Shown: piece after piece, positions 1-8,301 of the stretch
Layout: each line of letters starts with the position of its first letter
How positions within the stretch are numbered: the first letter of the stretch is position 1
Source: Schumannella luteola
Lineage (GTDB): Bacteria; Actinomycetota; Actinomycetes; Actinomycetales; Microbacteriaceae
Direction of reading: 5' to 3'
NCBI RefSeq assembly: GCF_013408685.1
Contig: NZ_JACBZY010000001.1
Span: forward strand, 1,426,001 to 1,490,000
Length of the DNA stretch: 64,000 bases
The notes under the pieces: model-generated
Told to the model about the DNA's origin: nothing
What the model saw: the letters and a program-made list of their open reading frames with translations, nothing else
Database searches by the model: none
Position numbers and translations under genes: made by a program

Positions 1-933
1 GATCCAGCCGACGTCGGCGGTGCACCAGTAGACGTCGGTCTCGGGGTGCAGGTCGAAGACGTTCTTGTGCGTGTAGGCGGTCTGGGTGAGGTAGCCGCCC
101 GAGGTGTGCAGGATGCCCTTCGGCTTCCCCGTCGTGCCCGAGGTGTAGAGGATGAACAGCGGGTTCTCGGCGTCGAAGGCCTCCGCCTCGTGCTCGTCGC
201 TCGCCTCCTCGACCGTGTCGTGCCACCACAGGTCGCGACCTTCGGTCCATTCGACCGTGTTCTCGCCGCGGCGCACCACCAGCACGTGCTCGACGGTGCT
301 CTCGCCGTCGGCCAGGGCAGCATCCACCGCGTTCTTGAGCGGGAAGACCTTGCCCTTGCGCCAGCCGCCGTCGGCCGTGATCACGAGCTTGGCCTCGGCG
401 TCGTCGATGCGGGCGCGCAGGCTGTCGGCGCTGAAGCCGCCGAAGACGACCGAGTGGATGGCGCCGAGCCGGGCGACTGCGAGCATCGCCACGACGGCCT
501 CGGGGATCATCGGCAGGTAGATCGCGACCCGGTCGCCGTGACCGACGCCGAGCCCGGCGAGGGTGTTCGCGGCGCGCTTCACGTCGGCGGTGAGCTCTTC
601 GTAGGTGATCGAGCGGCTGTCGCCCGGCTCGCCCTCCCAGTGCAGCGCGATGCGGTCGCCGTTGCCGGCCTCGACGTGCCGGTCGAGGCAGTTGTACGCG
701 ACGTTGAGCTTGCCGTCGGCGAACCACTTCGCGAACGGGGCCTCGCTCCAGTCGAGCGTCTGGGTGAAGGGAGTGGACCACGAGAGCAGTTGCCGCGACT
801 GGTCGCCCCAGAAGGCGAGGCGGTCGGCGGCGGCGGCCTCCGCGAGCTCCGGACCGGCGACCGCGTTCTCGACGAACGCGGGGGCGGGAGGGAAGCGGCG
901 GGTCTCGTGGAGCAGGCTGTCGATCGAGTTCAT
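1..933 (-). CDS. acs: Acetyl-coenzyme A synthetase, N-terminal part (cut by window edge)
   Basis: Acs activates acetate to acetyl-CoA through an acetyl-adenylate, in the cytoplasm. About 311 residues are present and the rest lies beyond position 1. The N-terminal ACS cap region is followed by the AMP-binding core: the P-loop-like motif YTSGTTGKPKG is clear, and DVYWCTADVGWI sits at the cut edge. The frame stays open to the window end. Two ATGs compete: 943-945 directly abuts an AAGG, while 931-933 lies about 11 bases after AAGGA. I chose 933, with 945 as the alternative. The neighbouring 6C RNA and tad genes match the mycobacterial neighbourhood of acs. Family assignment is sure; the exact start is not. 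Confidence 0.93.
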   Translation of the reverse strand, partial: MNSIDSLLHETRRFPPAPAFVENAVAGPELAEAAAADRLAFWGDQSRQLLSWSTPFTQTLDWSEAPFAKWFADGKLNVAYNCLDRHVEAGNGDRIALHWEGEPGDSRSITYEELTADVKRAANTLAGLGVGHGDRVAIYLPMIPEAVVAMLAVARLGAIHSVVFGGFSADSLRARIDDAEAKLVITADGGWRKGKVFPLKNAVDAALADGESTVEHVLVVRRGENTVEWTEGRDLWWHDTVEEASDEHEAEAFDAENPLFILYTSGTTGKPKGILHTSGGYLTQTAYTHKNVFDLHPETDVYWCTADVGWI

Positions 934-945
934 GGACGTCGTCAT

Positions 946-1279
946 CCTTGTTTCTCTGGCGTGACGCCGCGACGTGCCTGGTCGCCGCAGCGCTGCGGTG
1001 GTTCGGTGTTCTCGATCCTAATCACGGGCGGGTTGCGGCCGGGTTGCGCGCTCGGGGAGATGACGGCAGACGACGCGGAGGGGCGACCGGCTGGGCGTCA
1101 TGGGTCGGCTGTCGGCGTGGTGCCATCGCCGTGTCATGGTCGCGACAGTCGTGCGCCGGAGGGGCGTCGGCGAGACGCGTCGGCGTGTCGTCGCGGCCGA
1201 CGGGGTACGTTGCCGGCCGCGAATCCGTGCATTCGCATGAGTCCTGGTCGCGATCCCCGGAATTACGGGGTACACGCCG
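946..1279. other. Intergenic stretch between acs and the 6C RNA promoter
   Basis: No gene is supported on either strand. The open frames crossing it are arginine- and proline-rich shadows without a ribosome-binding site or family motif. It must contain the acs promoter (reading leftwards) and upstream sequence for the small RNA (reading rightwards). In mycobacteria a HAD-phosphatase gene lies on the acs side of the 6C RNA; nothing like it is visible here. Confidence 0.5.
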
Positions 1280-1307
1280 TTGCCAAGCCCCCCATTTGGA
1301 GTACACT
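1280..1307 (+). promoter_or_regulatory. Sigma-70-type promoter of the 6C RNA
   Basis: TTGCCA at 1280-1285 and TACACT at 1302-1307 are separated by 16 bases. They predict a transcript start near 1313-1315, exactly upstream of the two C-loop hairpins. This is one of the best promoter matches in the window. Confidence 0.65.
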
Positions 1308-1313
1308 CAAGCC

Positions 1314-1411
1314 AGCCGAGGGTGACTTCGGCTCTGCAACGCAAGCGATTCCCCCCGATCCTGTGTTGCCGTGGCGGCGCCCGTTCCCCCCGATGGGCGC
1401 CGCCCCTCTTT
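1314..1411 (+). ncRNA. 6C small RNA
   Basis: Two consecutive hairpins each carry a run of six cytosines in the loop, the defining feature of the actinobacterial 6C RNA family. Hairpin 1 has arms GCAACGCA (1336-1343) and TGTGTTGC (1362-1369) with C6 at 1351-1356. Hairpin 2 has a perfect 10-bp stem (1373-1382 with 1395-1404) and C6 at 1386-1391, followed by CCTCTTT, so it also serves as the intrinsic terminator. The RNA is about 98 nt and has its own promoter. In Mycobacterium tuberculosis the same RNA lies beside the ssd-tadA genes, which matches its place here. The family is thought to pair with mRNAs through the C-rich loops; targets here are unknown. Confidence 0.9.
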
Positions 1412-1575
1412 AACGGCCGGCGCGGTTCTTCGACTGCCGGCGCCGTGAGGCTCGGCGGCGTTCCCGATCTGGGACGATTCCGCGACGCGGGCGACGGCGT
1501 TCTCCACAGCCGCGAGCTGTCCACCGATCGTCGCCGCATCCGTTCGCCGACGTCGAGGCGGCCCAGAGTCGGGGG

Positions 1576-2799
1576 ATGCGCGAACCTCCCTCCGCGAACC
1601 TCGCTGACCAGACAGCCGAGCCGCCCGCCGGGCACGATGCGACCCCCGTGCTGCCGTTCGTCGCGCGGCCGGGCGTCGTGCCCCACGATGCGGGGGCGCA
1701 GGCTTCTGCCGCGGGCACGGATACCGGCTTCGGCGGCTCTGTCTCCGGCCGTGTCCCCGCCGCGGGCTGGGCGCTGGCGTCGTCGCGCGGGCGGACCGGG
1801 GGCGGGCCGTCGCCGACCTCGTTGCGGGACCCAGGATCGGTGCGGCTCGCCTCCGTCGCCGGACGCGACGATCTCAGCGAGATCGACTTCGGTCCGCTCA
1901 GCCCGCTCGTCGCCGACCCGCGGGCGACCGACGTGTTCCTCACCGCCGACGGCGCCCTCTGGGTCGACCGCGGGGGAGGGCTCGAGCCGGACGGCGATGC
2001 CCGGCTCTCCGCCGAGCAGGCACGGGAGCTCGCCGTGCGGCTGATCGCCGCGGGCGGCCGTCACGTCGACGAGGCCACCCCGTGCATGGACGTGCGGCTG
2101 GGCGACGGGGTGCGCGTGCACGCGGTGCTGCCGCCGGTGTCTCCGGGTGGCCCGGTGCTGTCGATCCGGCTTCCGCGGCAGTCGCCGCCCGGATTCTCGG
2201 CGTTGCGCGACAGCGGCTTCTTCTCGCGCGACGGGGACGCGGACCGGGTGCGCGAGCTCGTGCTGGCCCGCCGCAACATCCTCGTCACCGGCGCGGGCGG
2301 CAGCGGCAAGACGACTCTGCTGGGCGCGCTGCTCGCGCTCGCCCCGCCGTCGGAGCGGATCGTCGTGATCGAGGACGTCGGCGAGCTGCGCATCGCGCAT
2401 CCGCACGTCGTCGCGCTCGAAGCTCGGCAGGCGAACCTCGAGGGCAGCGGGGGCATCGGCCTCGACCGGCTCGTCCGCGAGGCGCTGCGGATGCGGCCCG
2501 ATCGGCTCGTCGTCGGCGAATGCCGCGGGGCGGAGCTGCGCGAGCTGCTGTCGGCGCTCAACACCGGTCACGACGGCGGAGCGGGAACCCTGCACGCCAA
2601 CTCGCTCGCCGACGTGCCGTCGCGGCTCGAGGCCCTCGCTGCGACCGTCGGCCTCGGCGCCGAGGCGCTCGCGCGGCAGGCGGTCAGCGCGATCGACGCG
2701 GTGCTGCACCTCGAGCGTCGTGAGGGGCGACGGCGTCTGGTCGCGATCGGTCGCCCGGTGCTCGATGAGCGCGGGCGCCTCGCGGTGGAACCGACGTGA
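1576..2799 (+). CDS. tadA: Tad/CpaF-type secretion ATPase
   Basis: This is a hexameric AAA-like ATPase of the type II/IV secretion superfamily that powers assembly of Flp/Tad pili at the inner face of the membrane. Visible motifs are Walker A GAGGSGKTT, an Asp-box region IVVIEDVGEL, the arginine- and glutamate-rich segment LRMRPDRLVVGECRG (Walker B-like) and the HANS motif. The first roughly 90 residues are low-complexity and unlike the family. The ATG at 1576 has no proper ribosome-binding site, so a downstream start such as GTG 1840 (in frame) is possible. It overlaps the next gene by 4 bases (GTGA). The ssd/cpaE-like ParA gene that precedes tadA in many actinobacteria is absent. Confidence 0.88.
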   Translation: MREPPSANLADQTAEPPAGHDATPVLPFVARPGVVPHDAGAQASAAGTDTGFGGSVSGRVPAAGWALASSRGRTGGGPSPTSLRDPGSVRLASVAGRDDLSEIDFGPLSPLVADPRATDVFLTADGALWVDRGGGLEPDGDARLSAEQARELAVRLIAAGGRHVDEATPCMDVRLGDGVRVHAVLPPVSPGGPVLSIRLPRQSPPGFSALRDSGFFSRDGDADRVRELVLARRNILVTGAGGSGKTTLLGALLALAPPSERIVVIEDVGELRIAHPHVVALEARQANLEGSGGIGLDRLVREALRMRPDRLVVGECRGAELRELLSALNTGHDGGAGTLHANSLADVPSRLEALAATVGLGAEALARQAVSAIDAVLHLERREGRRRLVAIGRPVLDERGRLAVEPT

Positions 2800-4049
2800 G
2801 CGCCGATCCGGAGATGCCAGCGAGGACGGACGCGCGGGAGGGCGCGGGACGAGACGGCGACGACTGGGCCGGAGCAGAACGGACCGGAGCGGAACGGTCC
2901 GGCGGCGAACGTGTCGGAGGTCAGCGGGTCGGAGGTCAGCGGGTCGGCAGCGAGCGCGCCGGCAGCGAGCGCGCCGGCCGCGGGCGGCGACGGTCGGGAC
3001 GGGACGGGGCCGGCCGCGCATCAGCCGATGTCGCTCGCGGGCATCGCGGGGGCCCGCTGCGGCGACGCCGTCGGCGCGGCGCCGACTTCGGCCCCGCTGC
3101 CCTCGATGTGCGCAGGCTCGCGGTCATGCTCGATGCCGGGCTCGCACCCGAGTCGGCGTGGCGGCACCTCGCCGTCGAGGAGGGCTCCCACCGGGATCGC
3201 GAAGCGCACGGCGGCGAGCCCGCGTCCGCGCTCGCCGCGGAGGACGCCGCCGCGGAGGGGATCGCCGCGGCCGTCGTCGACGGACTCGCCGACGGGCACC
3301 CACTGACCGCGGCCATCACCGATGCCGTCGCGGCGGCGCCGCCCGAGCTCGCGCGATCCTGGGCGCCGGTCGCCGCCGCCTGGAGCGTCGCGGCCGCGAG
3401 CGGTGCGCCGATCGCGCCCACCCTCGACCGGCTCGCGCTCGTGCTCGCCGGCCTCGACGAGTCGGTGCGGGAGGTCGAGGTCGCGCTCGCCGGGCCGGCC
3501 GCGTCGGCGCGCATCGTCGTCGTGCTGCCGGTGGTGGGCATCCTGTTCGGGCTCGCGATCGGCACCGACACCATCGGCACGCTGTTCGGCACCGCGCCCG
3601 GACTCGTCTGTCTGGTGGTCGGTCTGGCGCTGCTCATCGGCGGCGCCGTGTGGTCGCGCCGACTCGTGCGTCGGGCTCGCAGCTCCGACCCGACTCCCGG
3701 CCTCGCGGCCGAGCTGGTCGCGGTCGCCGTCTCGAGCGGACTCGGCGTCGAGCGCGCCCGCGAGCTGGTGGATGCCGCGCTCGACGATGTCGGGCTGCTC
3801 AGCAGTGACGGCACGGTCGCCGCGGCGCTGCGCTTCAGCCGACGTGCCGGGGTGCCGGCCGCGCGGCTGCTGCGCGCGGAGGCGGAGCAGGCGCGACGGC
3901 GGGCGGCGACCGAGGCGCGGCGTCGGGCCGCGGCCCTGGGCGTGCGGCTCATGCTGCCGCTCGGCGTGTGCGTGCTGCCCTCGTTCCTGGCGCTCGGAGT
4001 GCTGCCCGTCGTGATCTCGCTCGTCTCCTCCACAGCGCGGGTTCTGTGA
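2796..4049 (+). CDS. Fused TadB-TadC-like pilus platform protein (two T2SSF-type halves)
   Basis: Inner-membrane platform protein of the Tad pilus machine, expected to work with the TadA ATPase. After a repeat-rich, arginine-rich leader of about 90 residues there are two similar halves. The first begins ALDVRRLAVMLDAGLAPESA and ends in two membrane helices (about residues 245-290, around IVVVLPVVGILFGLAIG). The second begins PGLAAELVAVAVSSGLGVERA and ends in the hydrophobic LGVRLMLPLGVCVLPSFLAL region. In mycobacteria these halves are separate proteins (TadB-like and TadC-like). Start GTG 2796 is coupled to the tadA stop. The fusion is read directly from one uninterrupted frame; the role is by homology and context. 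Confidence 0.78.
   Translation: MSADPEMPARTDAREGAGRDGDDWAGAERTGAERSGGERVGGQRVGGQRVGSERAGSERAGRGRRRSGRDGAGRASADVARGHRGGPLRRRRRRGADFGPAALDVRRLAVMLDAGLAPESAWRHLAVEEGSHRDREAHGGEPASALAAEDAAAEGIAAAVVDGLADGHPLTAAITDAVAAAPPELARSWAPVAAAWSVAAASGAPIAPTLDRLALVLAGLDESVREVEVALAGPAASARIVVVLPVVGILFGLAIGTDTIGTLFGTAPGLVCLVVGLALLIGGAVWSRRLVRRARSSDPTPGLAAELVAVAVSSGLGVERARELVDAALDDVGLLSSDGTVAAALRFSRRAGVPAARLLRAEAEQARRRAATEARRRAAALGVRLMLPLGVCVLPSFLALGVLPVVISLVSSTARVL
2913..2972 (+). repeat. Four 15-bp tandem repeats inside the tadBC leader
   Basis: Two copies of GTCGGAGGTCAGCGG (2913-2927, 2928-2942) are followed by two copies of a related unit ending GGCAGCGAGCGC (2943-2957, 2958-2972). They encode a five-residue repeat of the G-x-E/Q-R-x type. 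Weaker copies extend upstream to about 2868. The repeat keeps the reading frame, so copy-number change would lengthen or shorten the N-terminus without a frameshift. Confidence 0.85.
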
Positions 4050-4207
4050 CGTCGTCCACGGATGGGCGTCTCGGCCGCCCGTGCCTCGGCGACGGCGGGC
4101 AGTCTTGACCTGCTCGTGCCGCAGCCCCACCCGGTCCGCCATCCGGCGGTGCCGGTGACATCACCGATACGACCCTCCGACACGACACGGAGAAGTAAGG
4201 AGCAGCG

Positions 4208-4498
4208 ATGAGCGAGCAGAACGGCGGGCGCATGCCCGCATCCCGGGCGGCGGCGGTCGCGCCGACACCCGGACCGGCATCCGCGGTGGCGTTCGCGCCG
4301 GAGCGCTGGATCGCTCCGCAGCGCGGCGGCATCCGCGCCCGACTCGCCGACGACGGCGGTGCCGCGACCGCGGAGTACGCGATCACGATCATGGCGGCGG
4401 TCGGCTTCGCCGGGCTGCTGGTCGTGATCCTCAAGTCGGGCGAGGTGCAGAAGATCCTCACCGATCTCGTGCACAAGGCGCTGACGGTCGCCGGATGA
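4208..4498 (+). CDS. DUF4244 family, Flp pilin-like protein
   Basis: A protein of 96 residues. The C-terminal half carries a class III prepilin-like signature, GG followed by AATAEYAITIMAA, with Glu at position +5 after a glycine and then one membrane helix of about 20 residues. This is the arrangement of Flp-type major pilins processed by a TadV-like peptidase. The N-terminal part of about 50 residues is long and polar for a pilin. The start has a strong AAGGAG 6 bases upstream. It is probably the structural pilin of this Tad locus, equivalent in position to mycobacterial Rv3656c. No prepilin peptidase gene lies in the window. The ATGA overlap couples it to the next gene. Confidence 0.75.
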   Translation: MSEQNGGRMPASRAAAVAPTPGPASAVAFAPERWIAPQRGGIRARLADDGGAATAEYAITIMAAVGFAGLLVVILKSGEVQKILTDLVHKALTVAG

Positions 4499-4959
4499 GC
4501 GGGCGAGGGCGGCGCGGAGCGGATGCGGGCGAGCTCGCGATCGAGCGGGCCCTCGGGCTCGAGTCGGAGCTCGAATCGGCAGTGCACCCCACGGCGCAGA
4601 TCGGATCGCGTCGCGGCTCCGGCTCGAACGTACGCCTCCGCAGCGAGCACGGCGGTGCCGCCGCCGAGTTCGCGATCGTGCTGCCGGCCGTGCTCGCCGC
4701 CCTCGCTCTCTGCCTCGGCGCGGTGCAGCTCGCCGCGACCCAGCTGCGCGCGCAGGACGCGGCGGCCGACGCCGCTCGCTCCTGGGCGCGCGGCGACGAC
4801 GCGACGCTGGCCGGGCGCGCCCTCGGCTCCGCGAGCGTCACGCGCAGCGATGACGGCGATCTCGTCTGCGCGACGGTGACAGCCCGTGCCTCGGGCGCGG
4901 CGGGAGCCCTCGGCCTCGAGGTCAGCGCCCGGGGCTGCGCCCTCGGCGGCGGGCGCTGA
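4495..4959 (+). CDS. TadE-like minor pilin
   Basis: 154 residues. A basic leader of about 50 residues ends in HGGAAAEFAIVLPAVLAAL, the TadE prepilin-like pattern with Glu at +5 of the mature protein. One membrane helix and an extracytoplasmic domain with two cysteines (in VCATV and GCALG) follow, which could form a disulphide. TadE-type proteins are membrane-anchored minor pilins needed for pilus assembly. It is translationally coupled to the pilin gene by ATGA at 4495-4498. The position matches mycobacterial Rv3655c. Confidence 0.78.
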   Translation: MSGRGRRGADAGELAIERALGLESELESAVHPTAQIGSRRGSGSNVRLRSEHGGAAAEFAIVLPAVLAALALCLGAVQLAATQLRAQDAAADAARSWARGDDATLAGRALGSASVTRSDDGDLVCATVTARASGAAGALGLEVSARGCALGGGR

Positions 4960-4975
4960 GAGCACGGTGTCGACC

Positions 4976-5056
4976 ATGACGGACGCCGGGAGCGGGCTTG
5001 CGAGAGCGATCGGCGCGGGGATCGGGGCGCACGCTCTGACGGACGCGGCGACATGA
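4976..5056 (+). CDS. Possible 26-codon coupling ORF between the TadE-like genes
   Basis: ATG 4976 opens a frame of 26 codons, beginning MTDAGSGLARAIG, that ends in TGA at 5054-5056. Its stop overlaps the start of the next gene in the ATGA arrangement used throughout this operon. This could be a tiny leader whose translation delivers ribosomes to the downstream gene, which has no Shine-Dalgarno sequence of its own. It has no recognisable family and could be chance. Codon use is not distinctive over so few codons. Confidence 0.25.
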   Translation: MTDAGSGLARAIGAGIGAHALTDAAT

Positions 5057-5433
5057 GCGGCGGAATCGCCGGGGTGGGCATCGTGGTCGTCACAGCCGGG
5101 ATCGCCCTCGCCGTGGTCGGACTCGGCGCCGGGCTCACCGAGCGCCAGCGGATGATCGCGGCGGCGGATGCGGCCGCCCTCGCCGCCGCCGACACCGCAT
5201 CTGGAGCCGTCTCCGGCGACCCGTGCACGCAGGCGGCACGCCTGGCCGGTGAGCACCGCGCGGCGCTCGCCGACTGCCGCATCGAAGGCGCCGAGGCGAC
5301 AGTCGAGGTGCGCGGCGACTTCGCCGGCATCCCCCTCGTCGCCCGAGCGCGAGCCGGGCCGCCGCCGGACGGCGCGCCGGGCTCCGGGCGCGGCGACGAC
5401 AGCCGTGGTCCGGGTGGAGGGGAAAGCACTTGA
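5053..5433 (+). CDS. TadE-like helical protein of the tad locus (Rv3654c-type)
   Basis: 126 residues: an N-terminal membrane helix (about residues 5-30, GVGIVVVTAGIALAVVGLGAG), then an alanine-rich helix (MIAAADAAALAAADTASG) and a short domain with two cysteines. It ends in a Gly/Pro-rich tail. This is the layout of the last small gene of actinobacterial tad operons. The family is proposed to be secreted or membrane-anchored with the pilus system; its function is not established. The start is ATG 5053, overlapped by the stop of a possible 26-codon ORF. Confidence 0.62.
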   Translation: MSGGIAGVGIVVVTAGIALAVVGLGAGLTERQRMIAAADAAALAAADTASGAVSGDPCTQAARLAGEHRAALADCRIEGAEATVEVRGDFAGIPLVARARAGPPPDGAPGSGRGDDSRGPGGGEST

Positions 5434-5567
5434 CAGCCGGAGATGTGTATGGTGTGCCTCGAAACACCCGGCCGACCGCGCTCACCGCGCCGCCGGTCGA
5501 GTCGCTCGGGGGCCCGGCTCTTTCGACCACGGCATCCGCGCGTCCCTCTCTGTTCTTAAGGAGCCCC

Positions 5568-8291
5568 GTGCCCGCCACGAAGAAGCTGGTCATCGTCGAG
5601 TCGCCGGCGAAGGCCAAGACGATCGCCCAGTACCTCGGCGACGGCTACGAGGTGCAGGCCTCGGTCGGTCACATCCGCGACCTGATCGAGCCGAAGAACC
5701 TGCCCGCCGAGCTCAAGAAGGGCCCGCTCGGCAAGTTCTCGATCGACGTCGAGAACGGCTTCGCGCCCTATTACGTCGTCAGCGACGAGAAGAAGCGCAC
5801 CGTCACCGATCTCAAGAAGGCGCTGAAGGAGGCCGACGAGCTCTACCTCGCAACGGATGAAGACCGCGAGGGAGAGGCCATCGCCTGGCACCTGCTCGAG
5901 GTGCTGAAGCCCAAGGTGCCCGTGAAGCGCATGGTGTTCCACGAGATCACCAAGGATGCGATCCAGGCCGCGCAGCAGAACACCCGCGAGCTCGACACCG
6001 CGCTCGTCGACGCGCAGGAGACCCGCCGCATCCTCGACCGCCTCTACGGCTACGAGGTCTCGCCCGTGCTCTGGCGCAAGATCGGGCCCGGCCTCTCCGC
6101 CGGCCGCGTGCAGTCGGCCGCGACCCGCCTCGTCGTCGAGCGCGAGCGCGAGCGCCTCGCGTTCGTCACCGCCAGCTACTGGGATCTCGACGTCGAGCTC
6201 GCCACCGCCGCGACCGACGGCGCCCCGCACTTCGCGGCCCGACTCGCCCGCCTCGACGGCAAGCGCGTCGCCACCGGCCGCGACTTCACCGACGCCGGCG
6301 CCCTCAAGGGCGAGGCCGTCGCGCTCGACCAGGCCGCCGCCGAGGCGCTCGCCGCCGGCATCCGCGACGACCGCGCGAAGCTCGCGGTCGCCAAGCTCGA
6401 GACGAAGCCCTACACGCGCCGCCCCGCCGCGCCGTTCACGACCTCGACGCTGCAGCAGGAGGCCGCGCGCAAGCTGCGCTTCACCGCGCGCCAGACCATG
6501 AGCACCGCGCAGTCGCTCTACGAGAACGGCTTCATCACCTATATGCGCACCGACTCGCCCGGGCTCTCGAAGCAGGCGATCGACGCGGCCCGCGCGCAGG
6601 CGACCAAGCTCTACGGCGCCGACACGATCCCCGAGAAGCCGCGCGTCTACAGCGGCAAGTCGAAGAACGCGCAGGAGGCGCACGAGGCGATCCGTCCCTC
6701 GGGCGACACCTTCCGCACCCCCGACTCGCTCACCGGCACGCTGCGCGGCAACGAGCTCAAGCTCTACGACCTCATCTGGAAGCGCACCGTCGCCTCGCAG
6801 ATGGCCGACGCCCGCGGCTCCACCGCGACCGTCACGATCGAGGCCGCGACGCCCGAGAACGGCACCGCCGAGCTCACCGCATCCGGCACTGTCATCACCT
6901 TCCGCGGCTTCCTCGCCGCCTACGAGGAGTCGCGCGACGACGACCGCGACACCCCGGCCGAGCCCAACGAGTCGCGTCTGCCCGAGCTGGCCGAGGGCCA
7001 GGCGCTGCACGCGCAGGACGTCGAGGCCAAGGGCCACGAGACCAGCCCGCCGCCGCGCTACACCGAGGCGAGCCTGGTCAAGACGCTCGAGGAGCTCGGC
7101 ATCGGGCGCCCGTCGACCTACGCCGCGATCATCTCGACGATCGTCGACCGCGGCTACGTCACCCCGCGCGGCACCGCGCTCGTGCCGAACTGGATCGCGT
7201 TCAGCGTCGTCCGGCTGCTCGAAGACCACTTCAGCGAGCTCGTGCAGTACGACTTCACGGCCGCGATGGAGGGCGACCTCGACCGCATCGCGGGCGGCGA
7301 GCAGGATCGCACCGACTGGCTGAACGGCTTCTACTTCGGCAACGACGCCCACCAGGGACTGCGCGGCGTCGTCGACAACCTCGGCGAGATCGACGCGCGC
7401 GACATCAACTCGGTGCGCATCAGCGACGACATCACGCTGCGCATCGGCAAGTACGGCCCGTACCTCGAGGTCGTCGAAGAGGGATCGGAGACGCCGCGCC
7501 GTGTCAACATCCCCCAGGAGCTCGCTCCTGACGAGCTCACCCCGGCCAAGGCCCGCGAGCTCGTCGACGCCCCCGTGATCGGCGACCGCGTGCTCGGCAC
7601 CGACCCGGCCAACGGCAAGCAGATCGTCGTCAAGGACGGCCGCTTCGGCCCCTACGTGACCGAGCTCGAGCCCGAGCCGGAGCCCGTCGTCGACGCCGCC
7701 ACCGGCGAGGTCGTCCCGGCCGAGGAGAAGCCGAAGCCCAAGCGCGGCGCGAAGAAGGAGGCCGCGGTCAAGCCGCGCACCGCATCCCTCTTCAAGAGCA
7801 TGGACCCGGCCACGATCGACTTCGAGACCGCGCTCAAGCTGCTCACGCTGCCCCGCGTGGTCGGCACAGACCCGGCCGACGACGCCGAGATCACGGCGCA
7901 GAACGGTCGCTACGGCGCCTACCTCAAGAAGGGCACCGAGACCCGCTCGCTCGAGAGCGAAGACCAGATCTTCGCGATCGACCTGACCAGCGCCCTCGAG
8001 CTGCTCGCGCAGCCGAAGTACGGCAACCGCCGTGCCTCCAGCGCGCTCAAGGAGTTCGACGCCGACCCGGTCAGCGGCAAGCCGATCAAGATCAAGGACG
8101 GCCGCTTCGGCCCGTACGTCACCGACGGCGAGACGAACGCGACCATCCCGCGCGGCGAGGAGGTCGACGACGTCGACTTCGAGCGCGCCGTGCAGCTGAT
8201 CGCCGACAAGCGCGCCAAGGGGCCGGTCAAGAAGAAGGCCCCCGCCGAGCGCGCCCCCGCGAAGCGCACCACCGCCACCAAGAAGAAGTGA
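5568..8291 (+). CDS. topA: DNA topoisomerase I (type IA)
   Basis: Relaxes negative supercoils by a single-strand passage mechanism using a phosphotyrosine link. The start GTG at 5568 is preceded by TTAAGGAG, and the protein begins MPATKKLVIVESPAKAKTI. The TOPRIM domain (about residues 5-140) has the Glu of VESPAKAKT and the acidic ATDEDREGE motif. The catalytic Tyr lies in FITYMRTDSP. C-terminal to the core are repeated GRFGPYV / GKYGPYLE units (actinobacterial C-terminal modules in place of zinc fingers). The protein ends in a Lys/Ala-rich tail typical of actinobacterial TopA. About 907 residues, normal for the group. The frame extends upstream to a TTG at 5430, but that part has no TopA character. 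Confidence 0.97.
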   Translation: MPATKKLVIVESPAKAKTIAQYLGDGYEVQASVGHIRDLIEPKNLPAELKKGPLGKFSIDVENGFAPYYVVSDEKKRTVTDLKKALKEADELYLATDEDREGEAIAWHLLEVLKPKVPVKRMVFHEITKDAIQAAQQNTRELDTALVDAQETRRILDRLYGYEVSPVLWRKIGPGLSAGRVQSAATRLVVERERERLAFVTASYWDLDVELATAATDGAPHFAARLARLDGKRVATGRDFTDAGALKGEAVALDQAAAEALAAGIRDDRAKLAVAKLETKPYTRRPAAPFTTSTLQQEAARKLRFTARQTMSTAQSLYENGFITYMRTDSPGLSKQAIDAARAQATKLYGADTIPEKPRVYSGKSKNAQEAHEAIRPSGDTFRTPDSLTGTLRGNELKLYDLIWKRTVASQMADARGSTATVTIEAATPENGTAELTASGTVITFRGFLAAYEESRDDDRDTPAEPNESRLPELAEGQALHAQDVEAKGHETSPPPRYTEASLVKTLEELGIGRPSTYAAIISTIVDRGYVTPRGTALVPNWIAFSVVRLLEDHFSELVQYDFTAAMEGDLDRIAGGEQDRTDWLNGFYFGNDAHQGLRGVVDNLGEIDARDINSVRISDDITLRIGKYGPYLEVVEEGSETPRRVNIPQELAPDELTPAKARELVDAPVIGDRVLGTDPANGKQIVVKDGRFGPYVTELEPEPEPVVDAATGEVVPAEEKPKPKRGAKKEAAVKPRTASLFKSMDPATIDFETALKLLTLPRVVGTDPADDAEITAQNGRYGAYLKKGTETRSLESEDQIFAIDLTSALELLAQPKYGNRRASSALKEFDADPVSGKPIKIKDGRFGPYVTDGETNATIPRGEEVDDVDFERAVQLIADKRAKGPVKKKAPAERAPAKRTTATKKK

Positions 8292-8301
8292 CCGCGGAGA
8301 C

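Noticed and set aside
1018-3021. Long minus-strand frame across the 6C RNA and tadA
   Set aside because: Arg/Pro-rich, no motif, and opposite clear coding and RNA features.
5430-5453. TTGACA at 5430-5435 with TATGGT at 5448-5453 as a topA promoter
   Set aside because: The spacer is only 12 bases, too short for a sigma-70 promoter, and no TANNNT lies at the right distance. The TTGACA is also the overlap of the previous stop codon.
5430-5567. N-terminal extension of topA from TTG 5430
   Set aside because: The added 46 residues have no TopA similarity, and GTG 5568 has a good TTAAGGAG just upstream followed by the canonical opening.
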